From NCBI GenBank assembly GCA_023807065.1, contig JAJJLU010003756.1, forward strand, positions 1 to 33,280: a stretch of DNA of 33,280 nucleotides, in the 5' to 3' direction. The position numbers and the translations under genes are program-made. The DNA is from Isotricha intestinalis. Lineage: Eukaryota > Ciliophora > Litostomatea > Vestibuliferida > Isotrichidae. This document shows, in pieces, positions 16,927 through 24,972 of this stretch (its first letter is position 1; each line of letters starts with the position of its first letter). Under the pieces are notes generated by a model. It searched no databases. It was not told the DNA's origin and saw nothing but the letters and a program-made list of their open reading frames with translations.

Positions 16927-19244
16927 ATGAGTTGTTTATGTTGTCTTGGATTATTCCAAAGGCCTTATAAAAATCCTCATGTAATTCCTTCACAAACAGT
17001 AAAATATCGTTTAATATTTCATAATATAGCTCAAAAAAAAATCAATATCTCATAGAAGAAGCATTGCAAAATTATCTTTTAGAAGAAAAATAAGTACTCC
17101 ATTAAATATAAAGAAAGAAAATCCCAAAAACCAAACTTTATATACTTTAAAAGATAAATTTAGATGTTTATTTTGTGGAGGAAGAAATTGTCCTAATGAA
17201 GATTATAAAAGAAATCCATTATCTTCATTAAAAGGTTTAAATAGTAATTTAATAGACAATTCAATATATGCATCTCAAAGACCTTCAAATTACTTGATAT
17301 ATAAATATAATTTAATAAATACTTTCAAAATGAATAAAATTGGATTAATTATTAATGTTCAAAGACCAGGAGAACATCCTTATTGTGGAAAAAATACTTT
17401 AGATGAATTAAGTGGATTTTCTTATAGTCCTTCTTTATTTTCAAGTGAAGGAATAATTGTTAAATTATATGGATGGAAAGATATGGATGTTCCTGATTCT
17501 TTCAATTTTATGTTAGATATTGTTAAAGAAATGTTATTTACTGTTAATGAAAAAAAAAAAGTTTTAGTTCATTGTCATGCAGGTAAAGGAAGAACTGGAA
17601 TTGTTATTGCTTGTTATCTTATGTTTAAATATAATATTTCTGCACAAGAAGCTATTAAAAAAGTCAGAGAAGGAAGAAAAGGAGCTATTCAAAATAATGA
17701 ACAAATTCAATTTTGTCTTAGGTTTTTTCAATGTATTTTTTTATTTTTTTTTAATATTTTTGTCTTTTTTAGTTATTTCTGATTTAAGAGAAGTTTTTAC
17801 TAAGGAAAAAAAAGATGTTTTTGTTTTTATTAATCATCAAAATGAACTTTTACTAAAATCTTATAATAATCAAATTGAATATGAAAATACTTATGTTCCT
17901 TTTGTTATCCCTATTTGTCTAAATAGAATATTAGAAATGAAGAGAACTAAACAAGTTTCAAATTACTATATATATAAAGCTTTGAATGGTTCTTTAGAAT
18001 TAACTGAAGAAATTTATGCAAATTTAGATTCTATTATAAATAATATTAATTCTGGTAATTGGAATTCTTTAAAAAGATGTTCAGATATTTTAGTTATTTC
18101 TGAATTATTATTTATTTGGTTAGATGATTGTGTTTATTCTTGTATTTTCCCTTCTACTATTAATGAGATTTTTGATAAAAATAAAAAATTATTTGAAAAA
18201 AAATTATCTTTTACAGATTATATTTTAGATTATAAAAATTTAAAACCTGAAATTATTAATCAAATGTATCAATATTTAAAAACTAATGTAAAGAAATATG
18301 AATGGGAAATTTTTAAACTTTTTTCTAAATTTTTTAGAGAAATTTTTCCAAATAATACAAATGATAAAAAAAAGAATTATATTTTACAAGAAGAATACCA
18401 ATATATGATAGAAAAAATAGTAATATTTATTTTAGGTTATAATATTGATATGTTATATGAAAATCAAGAAGATAATAAAAATATAGATATGATAAATATT
18501 TCATCTGATAAAGCTAAATACTTTCAAAACGTTAAAATTACCATTCTTTTATTTAAATTTTTAAGAGATACAAAATCCCTTAATAAATTTTCAACCACAG
18601 TTATAAAAAAAACAGGAACAAATGAAGATCAAATGTATAATATTGATATGGAAAAATTTTATGAACTTGATAATTCATTTATTTCGAATATTTCTAATAT
18701 TAATATTTCAGAAAAAAATGATAATATTTTAAGCTTAAATAACTTTGGTTTAGAAAAAGAAAAAAATTTATATCAAGTTTACCAAAATTTGAAAAATCAT
18801 TTTGAGAATCTTCCTTATCATGATAATACAGAAAAATATAAAATTGAATTAAATACTGAAAATTCATTTAATGGAAATAGTAAAAATGAAGGAGAAACAT
18901 TTAATTCAATTTTTAATGGAACACTTTCTTCAAATAATGAATCAATTAATAGTAAATCATTATTTTCTAAAGATGATAAAAGTCAATTAACTTTATTAAA
19001 TAAAAAAAAAAGTTCTATTTTAAGTAAGAATGTTAGTTTAAAAAGAAATAATGATATTAGAAAATATCCTAAAAGTTCAAAATTTCTTTCATTACCAGAG
19101 TCTAAAATTTCAATCTTTCAAAAAAAAAGAAATACAAAAAACTTAAAAATTGATAACATTTCTTTTGTCAGAGAATTGTCTGATTATAAAAAAAGTAATT
19201 TTTATATTCAAAACTTTCAAAGAACTAAATCAAGTTTAAAATAA
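16927..19244 (+). CDS. PTPDC1: PTPDC1-like dual-specificity phosphatase (cilium-associated)
   Basis: Three exons: 16927-16998, 17030-17714 and 17773-19244, 742 residues. The N-terminus MSCLCCLGLF is Cys-rich and could be palmitoylated. The phosphatase domain (about 80-260) follows PTPDC1 closely: SIYASQRPSN, IINVQRPGEHPYCG, a general-acid loop in GWKDMDVPDS, and the signature HCHAGKGRTG (about 205-214) with catalytic Cys and Arg present. Downstream, FISDLREVF, split by intron 2, corresponds to 'FLTPLRNIF' of animal PTPDC1; the frame restored there supports the splice choice. The rest is helical, then an Asn/Ser-rich tail. Human PTPDC1 is linked to cilium length and cytokinesis. It could equally be described as a CDC14-related phosphatase, but the RPGEH and GWKD motifs favour PTPDC1. 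Substrates are unknown. Confidence 0.88.
16999..17029 (+). other. 31-nt spliceosomal intron
   Basis: GTAAAATATC...ATAATATAG, phase 0 after codon 24. Without removal the frame hits TAG. A second GT at 16981 would give a 49-nt intron ending at the same AG with the same frame, so the donor is not certain. The 31-nt choice matches the intron in the neighbouring PCI gene. Confidence 0.75.
17715..17772 (+). other. 58-nt spliceosomal intron
   Basis: GTCTTAGGTT, then a long T-rich stretch, ending CTTTTTTAG, phase 1. The join gives IQFFISDLREVF, matching the PTPDC1 family here. The competing donor at 17722 leads directly to a TGA stop, so it is rejected. Confidence 0.8.
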
Positions 19245-19400
19245 GATAAAAAGCAAATATTATATATAATTAAATTTTTTCTCAAATAATGAGAATAATA
19301 TAAATAAGTATTAATTTTTCATTCTTTTTGATTTATTTTTTCAAATTTAAATATTTTTTTAATTTTTATTCGGATTTGAATATAATTAATTGTTTAATAA

Positions 19401-21926
19401 ATGTCAAATAATAATGATGAAAACAATCATCAAAAACATATAAGTTTCAAAGGAAAAGTTTACAAAAAGAGAAGAAATTCAAGAATAATAACTAAATTAT
19501 TGAAAGATAAAATAAGCAAAGAATTTGAAATTCCAACAATTAATGATTTCTATAATTTAGTAAATAAATATAAAAGAGATTTAAAAGATAATGAAATAAT
19601 AATTCAATATTTATACCATTTACAACCTTTTTCTTCTAATTTAAGTTTATGTTTAGAAAATTCAAAAGAAGATTGTATAAGAAGATTTATTTATGATTAT
19701 AAAAATGAAAAATTTAAAAAAAATAAGATTATTTATAAATATGGGGATGAAGCTGATAAGTTTTATATTATTCAAGAAGGAAAAGTAGATTTAATTTTTC
19801 CTTATTATGAAATTTTAGAATTAAATATTGATGAATATTATTCTTATTTATTAAAATTAAGAAGATTTAATGAAATTGAAATGTTAAATAATGTTATTTT
19901 ATTAAATGATAAAGCTTATTTAGAAGCTATTGATAAATCTTTTACTTTTGATGATTGGATTAAAACTGCTTATAATACTTTAATACAAATATTATTACAT
20001 CCTCATTTTTTAAAAGAAAATGTTTTAACAAAGAAAAAAAAAGATGATTATAATCCAAAAGAAAAAAATAATAATTTTACTGATAATAATAAAACATTTG
20101 AAAATCAAGAAATTAAAGAATCAATTTTAAGAATTCAAAAAGAAATAATTTTAACAATTCAATATTGTTTTCCAGAAATTTTCAAAGAAATAATTGAAGA
20201 GAAAAATGGTTTAAGAGAAAAAAAAATAATAAATAAATTAAATTTTGAAATTATTTTAAATATAAATAATGAAATAGATATTATAACAACAAAAGAATAT
20301 ATTGAAAGAATTTCTCCATTAATATCACCAAATAATTATTTAAAAAAGAGAAAATTAAAAATAATGAAATATTTATATATAAATACTTTACAAAAAGGAG
20401 AACATTTTGGTGATATTCAACAAGATTATATGCATATTTTTTCTTATGATGAAGTTGAAAGGTCAAAAAAAAATATTGTAAATTTTAATTTACATAAATA
20501 TGATTTTTTTAGAAATATGACTGTGATTTCTACTGAAGAAACTTATTTAGGTTTTATTAATAAAAAAACTTATTTTTTTTCTTTAAAAAGATTTAGTGAT
20601 AAATTTAATTCTTTTAGAAGTAATTTTTTATTAGAAAATCTACTTTTTAAAGGAATGATTAATGAAAATTTATTAAAAACTTATTCTTTATGTTTCAGAG
20701 AAAAAAAAATAAAACAAGGTGAAGAACTAATATGTCAAGGTAATATTTTAAATTTTAATAATCTTAAAATTTTTTTTATTATAAACGGAGAATTTCAATC
20801 AAAATGTTTAAAATCTATTCAACAAATTGATGAAACTTTAAAAAACATTGGTTTTGAAAATAAAATTAATAAAACTTTTCCTCAAGAATTAAAAGGAATT
20901 ATTGGGACACATTATTATAATTTAATATTGAAAAAAATAGTTGCTTTAAAATTAAATTATGTTTCTAAGAATGATATTGTTGGTTTAAGTGAAATATTCG
21001 ATAATGCTTATTTTAATGATGTTGTTTGTAAATCTCTTTTTGGAAATGTTTATGAAGTAAATTATTGTATTATAAAATTATTGATTAACAATGATTCACA
21101 AGTAAAAAAAAATAGAAATATTATTCTTAACAATAAATATATTTTATTAAGTGATATCTTATTAACTCAAAGGAAAATATATTTTAATTGTTTTTTTGAA
21201 AAAGAAAAATATAAAATATTTGATGAGAAAAAAAATGAAGTTGAAAAAAACAATAATGTTAATAATAATTTAAGACAAAGAAAAATAATTTTATCTCCCA
21301 ATAAATTTTTCAAAATGACATCAGAAAGTGTTGATTCACTAAAAAGAAATGAAGGTGAATCTTTATTAACTTCTCTTGGAGATTTAGATATTATGTTAGG
21401 AAATATTAAATCTAAATTTACTTTATCGGATTACAGGGAAAGAAAAAAAATAGAATTCTTAAAAAAATATAATAGAAAACAATTATGTCAAAATTTATAC
21501 AAAAATCAAAAATCCAAAAATACTATTTCCTCAAAAATTGAAAGAGAATTTTGTTTGTCTAAGTCTTTAAAACAACTTATGCCGAGAATAAAAATAAAAG
21601 ATAATATTGATAAAAGAAATTATATTAATCTTCAATATAATTTAAAAAAATCAAATAGTGAGAAAAATATTAATCCTTTAATTTATGATACTTTTCTGAG
21701 AACATATAATACTTCTCATTATTTTTCAATTTTTTTTAATAAAAAAAGAAGTATTAGTCAAAATAATACATTTGATTTTAATATCGATGTTAATTCTATA
21801 AAGATTAATACTAGTAATAAAAAATATAAAAGTAATAATAATAAGAATTTTTTAATAACTCAGAAATTAAGAAGAATTTACACAGGAAAAATACATAGAA
21901 TGTTAAATAAATTTAATGATAAATAA
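19401..21926 (+). CDS. large protein with two cyclic-nucleotide-binding-like domains, the first split by an insertion
   Basis: An 841-residue intronless protein. The first cNMP-binding domain starts near residue 100 (FKKNKIIYKYGDEADKFYII, EGKVDLIFP). About 195 residues then intervene before the rest of the fold, where KGEHFGDI appears near residue 332. The insertion contains EYYSYLLKLRRFNEIEMLN, an Asn-rich loop and helices. The phosphate-binding cassette arginine normally found after FGE is not evident. A second, more diverged cNMP-like domain is suggested by KKIKQGEELICQGN, FFIINGEFQSK and NDIVGLSEIF (to about 570). The basic C-terminal 200 residues are disordered and Lys/Asn-rich. The same architecture is found in the 24973-27639 protein, so this is a paralogous pair. 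The family looks ciliate-typical and of unknown function. Ligand binding cannot be assumed. Confidence 0.82.
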   Translation: MSNNNDENNHQKHISFKGKVYKKRRNSRIITKLLKDKISKEFEIPTINDFYNLVNKYKRDLKDNEIIIQYLYHLQPFSSNLSLCLENSKEDCIRRFIYDYKNEKFKKNKIIYKYGDEADKFYIIQEGKVDLIFPYYEILELNIDEYYSYLLKLRRFNEIEMLNNVILLNDKAYLEAIDKSFTFDDWIKTAYNTLIQILLHPHFLKENVLTKKKKDDYNPKEKNNNFTDNNKTFENQEIKESILRIQKEIILTIQYCFPEIFKEIIEEKNGLREKKIINKLNFEIILNINNEIDIITTKEYIERISPLISPNNYLKKRKLKIMKYLYINTLQKGEHFGDIQQDYMHIFSYDEVERSKKNIVNFNLHKYDFFRNMTVISTEETYLGFINKKTYFFSLKRFSDKFNSFRSNFLLENLLFKGMINENLLKTYSLCFREKKIKQGEELICQGNILNFNNLKIFFIINGEFQSKCLKSIQQIDETLKNIGFENKINKTFPQELKGIIGTHYYNLILKKIVALKLNYVSKNDIVGLSEIFDNAYFNDVVCKSLFGNVYEVNYCIIKLLINNDSQVKKNRNIILNNKYILLSDILLTQRKIYFNCFFEKEKYKIFDEKKNEVEKNNNVNNNLRQRKIILSPNKFFKMTSESVDSLKRNEGESLLTSLGDLDIMLGNIKSKFTLSDYRERKKIEFLKKYNRKQLCQNLYKNQKSKNTISSKIEREFCLSKSLKQLMPRIKIKDNIDKRNYINLQYNLKKSNSEKNINPLIYDTFLRTYNTSHYFSIFFNKKRSISQNNTFDFNIDVNSIKINTSNKKYKSNNNKNFLITQKLRRIYTGKIHRMLNKFNDK

Positions 21927-22419
21927 TTTATAAGATATAAATAAATTTATTAATAAGATGTTAAAATAAAATATATATTATTATTTAAGATTCATTGAGA
22001 TAAAAAATTAAAAATATATTATTTTTGTTCATGAAGGTATTTATTAACCTTTTTTAACTGATTAAAAATGGTATCACCCAAAATTTGGAATATGGAATTA
22101 ATAATAATATATAAAATTGATAATGTTATTGTTTTAGATATTTTTAAAGGTTTTTATTTTTTTAATAAAATTACATTCTTTAATTTCATTATAAATATTC
22201 TTATGATAATATACATAAAATAAAAAAATTCTAATATGACTTTTTTTAAAGGTTATATTTTAATATTTTTTGTAATTTTTTTTTCATTTTAATTTAAACT
22301 ATACTTAATTTTTAATCTTTTTATAAAAACAAATTTAATTTTTATTTATATTTTTTTGAAATTATGAAATTTTAACACTCATCAAACAATCACATTTAAT
22401 TACATATTCCTTTAAATTT
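21927..22419. other. convergent intergenic region
   Basis: About 490 bp between converging genes. A 51-codon plus-strand frame with Met at 22068 (MVSPKIWNMELIIIYKIDN) ends at 22223; it is short, very Ile/Phe-rich and not supported as a gene. Otherwise only T-rich and A-rich DNA is present. Confidence 0.4.
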
Positions 22420-23370
22420 TTATTTATTTGATTTTTCATGTTTCTCATTTTCTTCTTCTTCATCTTCATCTTCATCTTCAGAATATTTTTTCCTATATCT
22501 ACTATACTTTTTATTTTTTTTTTCTTCCATTTCTTTCTTTTTTTCATATAAAAGTTGTTCAATTTGATTTAATTTATTCATACGTTCATTTTCTCTTTCT
22601 TGAGCTTTTGTTTGTAACTCATTGTAATTATATAATATATCATAATGTTTCTTTTGTAATTCTAATTCTTCACTTCTATCAACTTCTTTTTCTAATTTTT
22701 GAATTTCTTCATCTAAAATTTGTTTAACTTGTTTTTTTTCCCTTTCTATTTTTTCTTTATATAATTTATCTTGTTTAGAACTAAATTCTTCAATATATTT
22801 TTTTTTATTTTGATCAAATACTGTTTGATCATTAACAAGAAATTGTTGAACTAATAATTGAGTTTGTTGATCTTTTGTAGTTTCTAAAATAAGTTTTACT
22901 AAATTAAGATATTGTTCTTGTTTATCTTCTATAATAGTAAATTGTTTATTAACATTTTCTTCATAAGCTTTTATTTTATGATATAATTCTGAAACTTTTT
23001 TTTCATTTCTTTTAATTAATTTAGATATACTTTCAAACACTTTTTCTTTAAAATTATTAAATATATCTTTTATTTTAATAAGCGCCTTATCATTTTGTTT
23101 TCTTGTTTCATTTAAATCTTTTTCTAAAGCATTTTCAAGAACTTTAATATTACTTTTAACATCTCCTAAATCAATTCTTTCTTGACCATCTCTCAATTGA
23201 GAAACAGATAAATTAATATCATTTTTAAAATGTTGAATATTATCTCTAACTTCATCAATAGCTTGTTTTGTTAATATATCTCCTTTAATAAACATAGTAT
23301 TTCCTTCAGTTATTATAGTACTTCCAGCTTCTCTAAATGAAGAACCTGATGTTTTTCTTATCTCACTCAT
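22420..23370 (-). CDS. coiled-coil protein with acidic tail
   Basis: A 316-residue minus-strand protein. The N-terminal 35 residues are non-helical and Ser/Thr-rich (MSEIRKTSGSSFREAGSTII). Almost all the rest, about 40-290, is predicted long helix rich in Glu, Lys, Gln and Asp (KALIKIKDIFNNFKEKVFES, KQEQYLNLVKLILETTKDQQ, ELELQKKHYDILYNYNELQT). The end is KKYSRYRKKYSEDEDEDEEEE, basic then strongly acidic. No globular domain or membrane segment is seen. The layout, a short non-coiled head followed by a long rod, recalls striated-fibre or basal-body-associated coiled-coil proteins, but I cannot assign a family. It sits head-to-tail with the MORN gene on the same strand. Confidence 0.8.
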   Translation of the reverse strand: MSEIRKTSGSSFREAGSTIITEGNTMFIKGDILTKQAIDEVRDNIQHFKNDINLSVSQLRDGQERIDLGDVKSNIKVLENALEKDLNETRKQNDKALIKIKDIFNNFKEKVFESISKLIKRNEKKVSELYHKIKAYEENVNKQFTIIEDKQEQYLNLVKLILETTKDQQTQLLVQQFLVNDQTVFDQNKKKYIEEFSSKQDKLYKEKIEREKKQVKQILDEEIQKLEKEVDRSEELELQKKHYDILYNYNELQTKAQERENERMNKLNQIEQLLYEKKKEMEEKKNKKYSRYRKKYSEDEDEDEEEENEKHEKSNK

Positions 23371-23547
23371 ATTTATTTTTATTTATTTAATTTTTTATTT
23401 TATTTTATTTTATTATATTTATTTTTATTATCTTATTAAAGTATAAAATATATTTGTTTATAAAAGAGATTTAAAAATAAATTTAAATATAAAAATGTAA
23501 ATCCATTGCTTAAAATAATATTATTTTTTTTAATAAAAATATTAAAA

Positions 23548-24780
23548 TTATTTTTTTTTCTTTTTTGTTTTTGGTTTTTCTTTTCTTTTTTCTTTTTCAG
23601 GAGCTTGATTGTCACTGAAATAAATAATTAACCATTTATTTAAATCTCTATTATATCCAATGGCAAGTTGTACAATTCTATCATCTTGAGTAGATTTAAT
23701 TTCAATAACTTGTCCAGAATCTAATTGATCTTGTAATTGAGGAGTTAATAAACAATCTTTATTTAAAAATATTAATTCAGAACCATTTTTAGGTATATTT
23801 ATTTCTATTATTGGTCCTCCTTCAATTTTTGGAACATCAATTTCCCCATTTTCACTTTCTTCTTCTTTTTCTTTATTTTCTTCTTCTTTTTTTTCTCCTT
23901 CATCTTTTTTTTCTTCATCTTCTTTTTTTTCTTCTTCTTTTTTTTCTTCTTCTTTTTTTTCTTCTTCTTTTTTCTTTTCATCTTTTTTTTTAATATTTTT
24001 CTTAGGAGGTAAAATCTTCAAAGCTTTTTTACTTTGACCAAGACACCATCTAATAGCATCATTCCAATATTCAGGTTTATAATCTTCAAAAATAGGAAAT
24101 TCAATCTTATGAAAGTACATCCCCATATTTTCAACTTTAGCAAAAAATTGATTTAAAATTTCATTAACATTTTTAGTATCAACTTTAGAACAAGCATCAT
24201 CCCAATTTTTGAAAAAATTAAAAGGTATTAATTTCATTTTTTTAATTTTTTTCATTAATCTTTTTTCTTCTTTTAATCGTGCTTGTTCTTTAGAGAAAAA
24301 AGATCCATCTCTGAATTCACCTCCAAAACCTAAATTATTCATATCAATATATTTTCCAGCACCATGCATTTTATGTTCTTTCCAATCACCTTCATATCTA
24401 AATCCATCAGTAAATATATATTTACCATAACCATGATGAAGACTATTTTTCCAATAACCTTCATATACATCTCCATTACTATAATGATATATTCCATATC
24501 CTTCCATTAAATCATTTTTCCAATTCCCTTCATAATATTCTTTACCATCATTACTGTTATCTGATGTTGGATGAATTATTGTTCCAAATCCTTCACGCAC
24601 TTTTTGACCTGATGCAAGTTGCTTAAATGATCCTATGTATATTATTTTGTTTTGAAATTCAAATTTACCAAAACCTATTACTTCTGGAATTGGCTTTTTC
24701 TCTAATGACGCTAATTCTTCTTGGGACTTTTGTAACTTCTTTTTACCTTTTCCTTCTTTTTTTTTTGTAACTTTCGACAT
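23548..24780 (-). CDS. MORN-repeat protein
   Basis: A 410-residue minus-strand protein. After a Lys-rich start (MSKVTKKKEGKGKKKLQKSQ), residues about 45-155 hold four to five MORN repeats: IYIGSFKQ...REGFGTI, YYEGNWKNDLMEGYGIYHY, VYEGYWKNSLHHGYGKYIF, YEGDWKEHKMHGAGKYI and a last partial GFGGEFRDGSF. A helical domain follows (FNFFKNWDDACSKVDTKNVN and DYKPEYWNDAIRWCLGQSKK) that I do not recognise. A pure Glu/Lys tract of about 70 residues comes next, then a small folded end (PQLQDQLDSGQVIEIKSTQD, IGYNRDLNKWLIIYF) and a Lys-rich tail. MORN proteins commonly act at axonemes, radial spokes and membrane-cytoskeleton junctions. The repeats resemble those of RSPH1-type proteins, but the C-terminal part is different, so I leave the symbol open. 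Confidence 0.87.
   Translation of the reverse strand: MSKVTKKKEGKGKKKLQKSQEELASLEKKPIPEVIGFGKFEFQNKIIYIGSFKQLASGQKVREGFGTIIHPTSDNSNDGKEYYEGNWKNDLMEGYGIYHYSNGDVYEGYWKNSLHHGYGKYIFTDGFRYEGDWKEHKMHGAGKYIDMNNLGFGGEFRDGSFFSKEQARLKEEKRLMKKIKKMKLIPFNFFKNWDDACSKVDTKNVNEILNQFFAKVENMGMYFHKIEFPIFEDYKPEYWNDAIRWCLGQSKKALKILPPKKNIKKKDEKKKEEEKKEEEKKEEEKKEDEEKKDEGEKKEEENKEKEEESENGEIDVPKIEGGPIIEINIPKNGSELIFLNKDCLLTPQLQDQLDSGQVIEIKSTQDDRIVQLAIGYNRDLNKWLIIYFSDNQAPEKEKRKEKPKTKKKKK
23864..23993. repeat. coding Glu/Lys tandem tract (15-base unit)
   Basis: On the plus strand the stretch is pure C/T with a repeated 15-base unit TTCTTCTTCTTTTTT, perfect for about three units near 23929-23975 and degenerate to either side. 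Within the MORN gene it codes KKEEE repeats on the minus strand. The tract is pure polypurine/polypyrimidine and a likely length-variable microsatellite. Confidence 0.75.
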
Positions 24781-24972
24781 TTTTTTAAAATTAAAAATAT
24801 TTTAATTTTTATTTTATTTTCAATTTATTTTTTATTTTTTTTTAAAAGATAATTTTATTTCATATTTTTATTTATATGAATGTTAATAATTTTGCCAAAA
24901 AATATATTAAATTTATTTAATTATTATTTGGTTTATTTATAAATTTAATCTTTTTATTGAAATATATCATCT

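Noticed and set aside
22068..22223. 51-codon plus-strand frame starting MVSPKIWNMELII
   Set aside because: Very short, Ile/Phe-rich and without any motif; frames of this length occur often by chance in this window.
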